Source of the DNA: Eupeodes corollae
Taxonomy: Eukaryota; Arthropoda; Insecta; Diptera; Syrphidae
Direction: 5' to 3'
Assembly (NCBI RefSeq): GCF_945859685.1
Contig: NC_079148.1
Coordinates: 47,999,946 to 48,063,945 of the forward strand
Length of the DNA: 64,000 nucleotides
This document shows, one piece after another, positions 34,201-46,200 of this stretch. How positions within the stretch are numbered: position 1 is the stretch's first letter; each line of letters opens with the position of its first letter. The position numbers and the translations under genes were made by a program. The notes beneath the pieces are model-generated. The model was not told the DNA's origin. It was given only the letters and a program-made list of their open reading frames with translations, and did no database searches.

Positions 34201-37200
34201 CACGAAGTCTGTCACTAAATTTACAAAGTAAGGATAAATTACGTAATTGCCAAATGTATAAACTATTGAAATAGTAAACCATTTTATCTTTTATTTATTC
34301 ATATCAAAACAGAATTATAGTAATAAAAACATATTGACTTAAGCAATTAATGATGGAATTCGTGTAAATGATACATAATTTCTAAGTCTATGACACTTAC
34401 ATTTTGTTCACGGGCACTTCCTCACGTGAAACGAAAACGTGATATTCACAATACTTCTCTGGATCTATCCATTTCTTCCATCTTCACAACAATGCTATCA
34501 TTACACACGCACAGAAAGGCAGTTTAAAAATTTTATAAGGTACAAAAACCTTAAATAATTTGGGTGTATACGCAATATTTTATTACGTTGAAAATAATAT
34601 TTAAAAAATTATAATTTTATTGTGCAAATAAAAAAAATATAAAATGAAAATACTACATGAAACGACACTTGCATTCATACATATGTACATAATGTATAAT
34701 ATTTTTTGATTTGTATTAGTTTTAGTATAATTATCTCTTATTCAGCGACAAATGGAAGTTTATCGGCTAGAACCAAATACAACATATGAATTTCGAATAT
34801 GGGCAAACAATCATTTGGGAGCCGGCGAAATAGTAACCACAAATGTAACGACTCTTTCCGAAACAAAGGAGGAGGGTAAGTTTAAATATACATATAAAAT
34901 TACATAATTATTTATTTAAATAGTTTACACCTAGCAATAAATAGTATGATACAAATTAAAAACGAATTTTACTGGAACTAAAAATATTTGTGGATATTTT
35001 GGATGCATAAGTATAATAAGGAAAAACATTAAGGGTTTTTACAAACTACATATCTAAAATGTTAAGTGCATGTGATGGTACCTTTTTTAAAATTATTATG
35101 TATTTTCAAAATGTGCCTTTTTAACTTTGCTTAAAACATCAGTGGAATATTACTATCGTATTATATTTTCTTGAATTATCTTAAGCCCAGAATTGTTTAA
35201 AATGTTAATACAAATATTTCTGTTAGGTGTAAACTATTAAACTAAGAGAGTTACCTGAAGTTACTAATATTTAAACCAGCTTTTGAACAACTTTGAATGA
35301 AGTTTTATTTGACATTTACAAATGAAATGACTGAAAGTATATAAGATTGTGTTTCTTACGCAACCCTACGCAACTTACACAACTTTTAAGTCCCCAAAAA
35401 GTTATGAGCTAATAGCTAAAACTAATATTTATTTTTTTAGTTGTTTAATCTATGAGCTATGCTTAGGTTGAAAAATAGGCCAGAAAATGTTTTCTGCTTC
35501 AAATTGGAAAAAGAAGTAGAATTTTTTGTATAAAATAAGCCAGAAACATTGGAAATTGTGCCAGAGAGAAATGGAAAAAAAAAAACAGAAACCAAAATGG
35601 AAATCAGGCCAGAAAACCAATTGATATATTCTGGCCTAATTTCCTAATATCAATTTGGAAAAAAGCCAGAAAATCTTTTGCATTTTAAAAGTCGCTACTT
35701 GGTCAATATTGTAGACATTTTATCACAACAGGAAAAAACGGCTCCCTGAAATTACGCCATAGGAAATTACGCCAAAAACTGTTTTGGAAAAAAAGCGCAA
35801 ACAATTTTGGCGTAAAAAAATAGGAAAAAGCGCCCAAAAACAAAAAGGAAAATACGCCAAAAAGTGTGGAAATTACGCCAAACTTTTGGAAAAGAGCCAA
35901 AATACTAAAATGGAAAAAACGCCAAAAAAATAAGAACTTTTTGGTGTAATTTCCAAATTAGTATTGGAAATTAAGCCTTTAAAGAATGAACAGAGCTTTT
36001 TCTGGCTTAATTTCCAAAATTTATTTGGAATTAAAGCCCAAAAAGTCTATAAAAGAATCTGAATGTACGACGTAACATGGAGCGGCGCGGTGCAACCCGC
36101 GTGACAAATTGCAATGGCGAACACGACGCCTACGCGCTGCCTCCCCCGCTGTTGATTATATCATAGGTACTTGTGCATTTGTTTTGTAGAACACATTTTC
36201 TTATAACTTTGTTTATTTCAATTTGTCAATTTTTGTATAGGTATTAAATGTAAACCTGAAGGACATCTGCCACATTTTCCCGACAACACGGACATTGGTC
36301 AACGAAGTTATTTGCTTTTACACACAATCCATCACTTTTTACTTTCATTTTAGCACCACAATTGTTAATATAACAAATGTAAAGAACATCTTTTTTATAC
36401 ACACATTTTTTTTGTGTATTTGTTTTTGTTCTGTTACGTACAAAAGTTTGCTATTTTTTTGTTTACCACTTATAATTTCAAAATCAAAACTTTCCATTTT
36501 GTCCATCGCTTTATCAAAATGCTCTTCTACTAACGGTAGGGAAACAGCAAACTATCAATCACTACTGATCACGTTAAAAAATTTAACAAAATATGCTCTT
36601 CGAAATTCGTGAAAAACATGTAAAATACTGTTATTTGCCGTTATATAATTTTGTATACCATATATGAATACATTCGACAAACATGTACTTTTTTGTTTTT
36701 GATTTGGAAGAACGAACGGTTAATTTTCTGGCTTTTTTCCTTATTCGATTAGGAAAAAAAAGCCAAAAAGTTTGTTTTGTGGCGCTTTTTGCTTTAAGAT
36801 TTGGAAAAAAAAACAAAAAAGTTTATTTTTGGTCGTTTTTTCCTTTTTTGTTTGGAAAAAAAGTCCAAAAGCAAATTTTTGGCGTTTTTTCCAAACAAAA
36901 ATTGTTTGGCCTTTTTTATTATTCTAAAAGGAAAAAACGTCAAGAAATTTGCGGAAAAAATAGCCAAAAAATCCGGAATTAACACCAAACTCTTTAGGTT
37001 CTTTTTCCTAGGAAAAAAAGCCAAAAAATTGTATGGAGAATTTTTGGCGTTTTTTCCATTTTATTTTTTTGGCGTGATTTCCTATGGCGTAATTTCAGGG
37101 AGCCGAAAAAACAGTGTCTGCTACGATTTCCCAGCAGCATGGACATTTGTAATTTTCGTTTGAATCTGCAACTGCTTGAGCTTGCAACTTTAAGGTGCAC

Positions 37201-40200
37201 TTCGAGCATATTTTCATATGTCTGCACGGCAACAACACAACGTTGCATGTTTATTTCACAACGTCAAGTAGCAATGATGATTTCGCGAAAGTAACTAAAC
37301 AATAATTTTTACAATAGATGATAGAGGCAAAGAATGTGTAGTAAAACTGTTTATTTATTACAACAATTTATACAAAATACAGTTTTCTTTCGTTTTTTCC
37401 TAAATATGAAAAGGAAAAAATTCCAGAAATTTTATTTCTGGCTTTCTTTCCAAATATTTTTTTTTTGCCTTTTTTTTCATTTCTGTAAATGGAAAAAACG
37501 CCAGAAAATTTTTAGGAAAAAATGTCTGAAATTCCGAAATTTTTCCAGAAAAATTGGGATTTTTTCCTAGGAAAAATAGCCAGAATTTTATATGAAAATT
37601 TTCTGTCGTTTTTCCCAAAATAAATTCTGGCGTAATTTCCGGGAGCCGAAAAATAAGGTAAGGTATCTCAAATTCCAGCGCATTATACAAAACACATATT
37701 TTGTGAAACGATTCTGAACTTTCTCAATTCTATCTCATAATGTTTGTTGGAAAGGATTCCATGATCGGAACAAATGTAAACTTGGAATCAAAGGAGACAT
37801 CCAAATGCTTTACAGTAGCAGTTCTCTGAAGAGGGATACGATCAAGAGAATACGCAAACTCATAAGTTAAAAGTTTCCTAGAGACAGAGATAGCGAAGCA
37901 TATCTTGACATTAAGTTTAAGACAGTTAATCAAACACCAGTTTGATAAATGATCGAGGTCTATTTGGAGATTAAATAAATCATAAATGGAATTCACTTTT
38001 AAAAATTATTTAAGATCCTCAGTATATATGACACATTGGCTGAATTTTATGTTTTTGCAAATGTCATCGATAAAGATTATAAATAAAAGTGGGCCAAGAT
38101 GACTGCTCTGGGGAACTCCTGAGGTACATTTAATAAATCTCGAGGTTTGATTGTCAAGTTTTACTTTGTGTACCCTACCAGTTCAAAAAAATGAAATCCA
38201 TTGAAGGAGATTAGAGTGAATTCCAAAGTTATGAAGCTTACGAAGCAGTATGTTGTGGCATACAGAATCAAATGCCTTACTAAAATCCGTGTAGATAGCG
38301 TCTACTTGACTTTGACTTTCTATACGAGATTAGTGACAGTTGATCTACCCGATATAAACCCATGCTGGGCATCACTTACGTGTACCAGTTTGGTCTTTAC
38401 TAAACTTTTGAGCAATTTAGGAATTGTGGACAGCTTACAAATGTAATGTTCAACATTATTTAAAATATTAGACCAAAATGGCCCAATAGATTGGCTAGTT
38501 CTGAGTTTACCTATCTCAAGAAAGACATGTAATAAAAGACTATTTTATATTTTGTATAGATGAAAATTCATTAATTTATTGGTTAAAAAGGAAAGCTTAA
38601 TTTAACTTAGAGTTAAGACTTTGCCATTAAGTGTAACAAACAAAATTATTCGAATGCATGCGATTTGTTTTGGGGTATCTTGTATCCACTTTTCAAACAT
38701 TGCGGGAGGTTTAGATAATTTAAGGGCCTATTGTGGATCACAACTCAACTTAATTAAGTTTTAATCAAGACAACTCAATTTGAAGACAACTGCAAAAAAA
38801 ATCGTATTATGGGAGACAACTTTTTTCAGTTGAGTAGACCAAATACGTTGCCTACTTTTATGTGCTTGTTTTGTGTCAAAATCAGCTGTGTAAAGTAAAA
38901 TACGTAGGAATTTCAAAATTTTGAATGCAGTGCAAAATTTTATAAAAAAAGACAAAATAATAGGAAATGGAGAGTTCTATTGATTTATTTCTTGGAAATT
39001 CGGAAGAAGAAAATCCCCTGAATGTTGCGCTGATGAGAAAAAATATTCGAGATCACTCTAATCTATTGGAACTTCCAAACAAAAAGTATTATTTATAAAC
39101 AAATGCTGAGACATTTTCCTCTTCAGGTGGTGAAAAGTTATCATCGTCACCGTTGTGTATATGTATATGTGTATATACTTTGTAAAAAAATGATTTCTTT
39201 TGCATTCAGTTAAACTTACTCTTTGCCATTCTTTCGCTGTTCTTGATGGTGGTCCAATGCTATTCAGTTGAACAGCTATATTTTCCCATTCTTCGTCTTG
39301 GGTTCTTTTTGTGGAACCGAATTGTCCCTTGCCTCTGGCCAGCTCTGGTTTCAGCTGCAGAACCTCAATCAACCTCTCGAATTGGGCAGGTTTAGTAATT
39401 TTTAATCTAAAAAATTGGTTTTCAATGAACTGTTGATGCCTACCGTTATTTTTTTGTACACACAAATGCACTACACAACTAGTAAATATCAGTTGCTGAA
39501 TTTTGACAACAATCGCATCTGAGAGACAACTCAACTGGCTTACATAATACCCCGAACACACTTAAAAAGTCAACCATTTTTTAGTTGACTACTGGTTGAC
39601 TTGTGACAGTCAACTAGTTGTGATCGGTAATACCGATTGCCGGATTACAACTCAACTTTGTTCTTAGTTGTCTTAGGCCCCTTAACTTTAGCAAATTTAA
39701 TATTTAAATGCGTCTAGAGTTCGGAAGAAAAAATTTAAGGGTGGTGAATCAAATGATCTTGGCTACCAATTGATGTCTCCCAAAAATAACGTGACCACAT
39801 AAAACCATAATTGGTCGTGTTGGTGTAGCGTGTTCCCCCCGTTTTTTTGGAACCACGTATCATCCAAGTCCACGATAATGGATTTCAAATATTAAACTAT
39901 TCTTATGTCACTTGAGTTTGACAGGTGTCAAATGCAAGCTCTAACAACTTAGAACCACGAAACGACTCCATTAACACAAAAAATTGTATTAAAGAGCCAC
40001 AATCTTAACTTCTGTTTTCCTTTATTTGTTTCATATAAACAAAGCTTAGCATAGAGCTATTAAACATATTTATTAATACAGGGTTATCTATTTTTCATTT
40101 CGCGGTTTCAAAAGTAAATGGAAATAAAACAGCAGGAATGGTCAGTTGTTGTGTGAGCTCCACTTTATATGGATATAGGTGTAGATCCAAATGCAAAATA

Positions 40201-43200
40201 CTCCATAATATGCCGTAAGACATTTCGTATTCCTGAGAATGACGAGTGATCGACACATTCGGGTCTTCGGTAACACTTTCACTTAGTTACATACTTAAGG
40301 TGGCGCTACAGTCCTGTGTGAACTAGGACCTCACCCAATAAACTTCTCCATCTACCTCAGTCCCTAGCTAGATGTCTTCAGTTTCCCACTCCAAGTTGGG
40401 TGAGCCACCTGATTCGCGGTCTTCCTCTACTGCGATATACTGTGGGTGTGGATTCGAAGACTTTCCGTTCTGGAGAATTGGTTTCCATGCGCTCTATGTG
40501 AACCAACCATCTTAGTCGTTGGACTTTTACCCTTCTGGCTAAGTCTACGTCGCTGTACAGCCCGTACAGCTCGTCATTCCATCTTCTCCTCCACTCCCCT
40601 TGATGCATACGGGACCGAAGATCACACGAAGAACTTTTCTCTCAAAACGACCCAAAGGTCTTTTATCCGCTTTTGTCATAGTCCATGCTTCAGCACCGTA
40701 TAGCAGGACGAGGATGATAAGGGTCTTATATAGCGACACTTTGGTCCTTCGAGAGAGGGCTTTGCCACTGAATTGCTTTCTTAGCCCAAAGAAACAGCTG
40801 TTAGCAAGAGTTATTCTTCGTTTGATCTCAGCGCTGGTGTTGTTTTCTGAGTTTATAGTGGAGCCTAGGTAGACGAAATCCTTGACTACCTCAAAGTTAT
40901 GCCTGTCGATGGTGACGTTTTGAACAAGACGTCGGTGTTGTAGGTCCTTTCTTGACGACAACATGTACTTTGCTTTGCCCTTAAACCCATTTTTGCCGCC
41001 TCTGCCTCAATACTCAAAAACGCTCCACTGACATCACGCTTTGATCTTCCAATTATGTCAATACCATCTGCATATCCGAGTAATTGGATGGACCTTTGGA
41101 AGATTGTGCCTCTAGTTTTGACAGTTGAGTTTTGCACAATTCTTTCCAGAACGATGTTGAAGAAGTCGCATGACAGTGCATCGCCTTGTCTAAAACCTTT
41201 TTTGACATCAAATGCATCGGTAAGATCTTTTCCGACCTTGAAAGAGCAGCGTGCATTCTTCATCGTCATTCTGCACAAACGGATAAGTTTGACAGGGATG
41301 CCAAAACTAGACATTGCTCGGTAGGCTCTTCCCTATAGATGCTGTCATACGCGGCTTTAAAAAGATGGTGGGTATCGATTTGAAGCTCCTGGGTTTTTTC
41401 CAAGATCTGCCGTAGTATGAATATTTGGTCGATAGTGGACTTTCCTGGTCTCAAGCCACACTGATAAGGACCAATCAGGTTGTTGAAGAATGGCTTCAGA
41501 CGTTCACATAATACGGCAGAGAGGATCTTATACGCAATGTTAAGGAGACTGATGCCTCTGTAGTTGGCGCAGTTTAGAGGGTCTCCTTTCTTATGTATCG
41601 GGCACAATATGCTGAGATTCCACTCATCGGGCATGCTTTCTTCCGACCATATTTTGCAGATGAGTTGTTGATGGTCCGTACCAAGTCATCGCCCGCTGCT
41701 TTGAATAGTTCGGCAGCGATGCCGTCAGCTCCAGCAGCTTTGTTTGACTTAAGTTTAGATATAGCTATCTTCACTTCGTCAAGGTCGGGTAGGCGGAATT
41801 GTTGATCTGCTTCGCCGAGGTTGAGTGGTTCTATCTCCCTTACAGCGGAATTCGGGTCGTCATCGCCGTTATATAATTTGGAGAAGTGATTTTTCCATAT
41901 TCTCAGCATCGACTGCGGTTCTACTACGATGTTCCCCTGATCGTCTTTACAGGCTTCGGTTCGTGGCTGGTACCCTTGGGAGGTTTTTTTTTACCTTTTG
42001 GTAAAATTTACGAACCTCATTCCTGTTGTGACATCCCTCTATCTCCTCGATCGCGCGCTTTTCATGCTATCTTTTTTCCATCTAAGAAGCCGGTGTTCCT
42101 CTCTCCTCTTCTGCTCGTAGAGCTCGCGAGCAGCTCTAGTCCTTTTGTGCAGCGCCGTTTTGTATGCCTCTTGTTTCGCTGCGGGCGCTTGCCGGCATTC
42201 GTCGTCAAACCAGGGGTTTCGCTGTGGTGGCCGTGTGAAACCTAGCACTTCGGAGGCGGCATCTCTGATGGCTGCAAGGCAATGTTGCCACTGGTTTTCA
42301 ATGCTTAACGCAGGCAGCATAGGACTCCTTAAGAGGTTATTTGAGACTCGATCGGAAACGGACATGGCAGTCTCTTGCGATTGTAGCCGTCTAACGTCGA
42401 ATCTTCTCACAGTACTTCCTTGTTTTGGCTTGGATCGGGATATCCGTAGCCGTACCTTGGCTACAACGAGGTAGTCGTCCGAGTCAATGTTGGCCTCTCG
42501 GAATGTTCGTTTATCCTGGATACTGGAGAAGTGTTGTGCGTCGATCGCAATGTGGTCAATCTGGTTGACGGTTGATTGATCAGGAGATTTCCATGTCCCC
42601 TTGTGGATATTGAGATGCGTGAACTGCGTACTAGCTACCAGAACGTCTCGCCCCGCAGCGAAATCAACCAGCCTGAATCCGTTGTCGGAGGTGGTGTCGT
42701 GCAGGCTGTATCTCCCGATTATGCCACCAAAGATGTCTTCTCTTCCTAGCTTGGCATTAAAATCTCCTAAGCCAATTTTAATGTCATAGCCAGGGCACTG
42801 CTCATATGTCCAAGAGCTCGAAGAATATGTCCTCTGTTGGGGCTTATGTTTGCGAATTTAGCCTTGATGCGGATTGTCGTGATGCGCTCGCTCACACTGT
42901 TGAAACTCAAGACTTTTTGCCTGAGCCTAGTTCCAACAACAAATCCACACCCAAATAGACGTTGTCTTTGTTCTCGGTAGCAGTCGCCGTAGTAGATATC
43001 GCAGTCTCTTAGTTTGCGTTTGCCCGGTCCATCCCATCGCACTTCTTGGATGGCTGTAATATCTGCCTTGCAGCAGTTTAGGGCTTCCGCTAATTGTTCG
43101 GCTGCACGTGGTTGTCTGCAGTTCGTTGTCCTTATTTCGTTTGCGTGGGTTGTCAACAGTGAATCCATCCGTATCAGAGGCTTGTTGGTGCTTCGAAACT

Positions 43201-46200
43201 TAAGGTATTTTTACGTGGCCAGGAAGTCACCCCGACGGCACAACCCCCAACCTGGAGGGCCAGATCCTTAGTATAACTCCAAGGAAGGGAAGCCGGATAA
43301 ACCGCTCCTTACAGGCCTGGGCTCCGAATATGTCGAAGAAGCCCTATAAGGTGTTCACTAAGTAGTTCAACCTTACTGGAACTGTAGACGCCACCGTTGA
43401 TTGTATCTCGAAAATTCGTCCGCTGCCGCCTGGATAAGGAGAGGTGCCTTAGTGGAAACACCTCTCCCCCCTCTCTCGTTTGCTGCCCCCAACAACTTTC
43501 CACTGGGGTTGGAACCCAATCTCCAGTTGAGGTACTAGGCACCCGATGTTCACCGCGGGGAGGTGAGAGTAGGAGTTGATAGACAGAGGTGGGTTTTGAG
43601 AAAAACCTGTGGACGCTTGTGTCCTCTTGAATGCACATGTCTACCATTTGAACTCGTTAGTTAAGAATTAAATTAAAAGCTTTATCTTCTGCATACGAAT
43701 GTTTTATTCGTCTAATGCCCGATTTCATAAACACCTTTTATATATTTAACAGGATTTTAAACTGTAAAACGGGATATTTTGGTTTCACTAAGCGTTTTTA
43801 AAGTAAACAAGCTTTTAAACACCTTTTAAAACTATATGCCCATTTTTGGCTTACTAAATTTTAAAAGTGTCATTAAAAAATGAATATGACAGATTGACGG
43901 CTAATGTTTTGTTTTGTAAAATTTGTATTCTCAATATTTGGAGATGAATAGGTAAACAAATTCAATTCAATACTATTTTTATTACTCATATGTGCTTCTT
44001 AACTGCACAAAATTCCTTTCGCCAGAGGTTGCTAATGTGGAGTTAAAGATATTTGTAATCTCCTGCCAAGTTTTGTTTTTTTTTATTCACAGTCACCCCA
44101 TCTGTGGCTTTACTTTCTATTGTGTTCTTAAATATCTATCAACCAATTTTTTTCAGCCGCGGTATAATTCCTTCCTCGTTCTCTTTTTTTTTAAATTCAT
44201 TGTCATATTTTATTTTTGAACGACACTATTACTGAAACGGTTTGTTTTTGATTTTGAAGTAGTTTATACTGTTGTATTCTGCGATTCTTGTCATTTATTT
44301 CAACATTTAATGCTTTCTCATTTTTTCTCACACAATTCGCTTAATAGAAAGAAAAAAGAGATTTTCTTTTTACAGGGTTGTGAGGAGAACTCTATTTTAA
44401 CAAAAATATCTCTGAAATTTCCCATTTTTAGCTTGGTGAAACTGAACAAATTTAAAGGCCTGATAAAATTTAAAAAGCTTTTAGATAAAAGTGCTTTTAG
44501 TGTTTGTTTATGAAATCGGACATTAGAGTTTGGTGTTATTATCAAATTTGCATTCATAATTTATTTTTTTAATTCACCTTTAGAAGAAGACAGACTTGAG
44601 GTATCAATGAAAGTATTTCCATACTTAATTCAGAATAAAAAACATTTTTTAAAACCAATTTTTACACTTAAATTATGACAAGTAACAAGTAAATCCTATT
44701 AAAAATATATGTCTGCAAATCTGCGTAAGTTAATTCACTTTACGGATAAGATCCTTAAAAATAAAGAAAACTGCGTTTATTTCACCAATTAAAACCCCTA
44801 ACTAACTCTAAAACATATACAAAAAGCATTAAATTGGCTTTTACAAAAACCTCACGCTGTCAAGGTTTTTTCTTTAGGGTTAAAATTGTTATTTTAAATT
44901 GCTTGGTCTATTGGAAAAGTTTAAGGAAACTTCATAAAAGTAATTTTAAACTGATCTGATTAAGTAGTGAAATTTGTATCGGAGGCAAATCTAATAAATC
45001 TTGATGCTAGATTAATGTTTTCCGACGAAAAATATTTTTTTTTTCTAAAATCAATCAAACGTTTGGTTGAGTTCAGTTGAATTAAGTTGGTTTAGAGCTG
45101 GAATTAAATATTTAAACACATTCTTTCTTTTATATTACATTCACGTTTCTTTTATATCTTTTAAGATTTGATACGCCTTATACAAGCTGACTTAGATAAT
45201 TTTGATCCACGTATATGGATAGTTGCCGTCAGTATAGTACTTGGAACCCTTGTGATATTAGCAATCGGATTGTGTATAGTTTTGTCAAAAGAATACTACC
45301 AGTCATCACAAATGGGTACTTCTACAACCACTTCTACTTCTACTAACGAGTTGGATGTTGTTATCGCTTGAATTTTGTTTTTTGTTTGCTGTTGAAGTTT
45401 GAAAAAGAAAAAAAAAATAATAATAAAACAATAATGGAAAATGCTAAAATTTTTATATTTTTTTTTTGTCCTAAACACAAAAAGTTAATCCGAGTGTTGT
45501 ACATCAATAAAACTATAAAAATTAAAAAAAAAAAAAACAACCACAGGAAGCGAATATTTTATGTTTTGCCTACTAAGTGTAAATATTTAATTCATATGTG
45601 AATATGTTTTTATAGATGTAAAATAATATTTATTTATTTTTGTTGTTGTCGTTTTTTCTGTTGAAAGTGTGTTTTACTGCAATAATTATTTTATTACTAA
45701 ACTTTTATTTTTTTTATGAGTTAAATAAAATGTGTTAGTTTGGTTTTCGTGTTGCTGTTATTGTTATTCTCAAAGTGTGTATATTTTTTAAATAAAAATC
45801 TTATATTTATCAATCTTACAAATATAATTATGTCACATTTATAGTTAAAAAAATAGAGAATAATTTAACCGCTTAAAGCTTTTAGAGAGTCAAATAAAAT
45901 AAAGTCAATATAAATATATATAAATATCTAGTTTTTAAGGCTTAAACAATTTAAAAATAGAGCACATAATATATTATATACATAGCATATATATAAGAAA
46001 CAAAATTAAATAATTAATTAATTTGTAGTCGCATATTGAACATACACTTGAACATATCTTCACTAATCGAATGTGCTTGTTTTTTTTTTCTTTTGTTTCT
46101 TCCATTTTTTGTATGAAATTACGACTGCTTCTGCATCTAAAGCGGCCTACGAGGATGGTTGGGATAGTATAGAATTGATACCAAATATAATATTAAATCC

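Larger units (their letters stand above)
38723..39681. mobile_element. PIF/Harbinger derivative with TTA duplication
   Basis: Left end AGGGCCTATTGTGGATCACA and right end (inverse) GGGGCCTAAGACAACTAAG, with subterminal inverse copies of ACAACTCAACTT. TTA flanks both ends (38720-38722 and 39682-39684). Two pieces of the typical two-gene content remain: a transposase N-terminus on the + strand and a Myb/SANT-like protein on the - strand, arranged tail to tail. Most of the transposase is deleted. Confidence 0.75.
40290..43640 (-). mobile_element. RTE-type LINE, near full length, inactivated
   Basis: The 3' end on the minus strand runs through GGACTGTAGCGCCACCTTAAG to a TA-rich end near 40290. 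Coding remnants run from the endonuclease start (43168) to the C-terminus (40378). An upstream untranslated region extends to about 43640. It is clearly GC-richer than its surroundings. It lies in an Ig-gene intron, antisense to the gene. A 5'-truncated copy is at 56600-57677, and a fragment at 3985-4212. Confidence 0.8.

Noticed and set aside
36631..37690. Several K/F-rich ORFs of 60-120 residues on both strands
   Set aside because: They are translations of the palindromic GGAAAAAACGCC-type repeats; both strands give the same low-complexity composition.
42145..43271. Plus-strand ORFs opposite the RTE
   Set aside because: Shadows of the minus-strand endonuclease and linker coding region; no domains in these frames.
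45368..45601. 77-residue ORF after the Ig gene stop
   Set aside because: K/N/I-rich low-complexity translation of 3' UTR sequence with long A runs.
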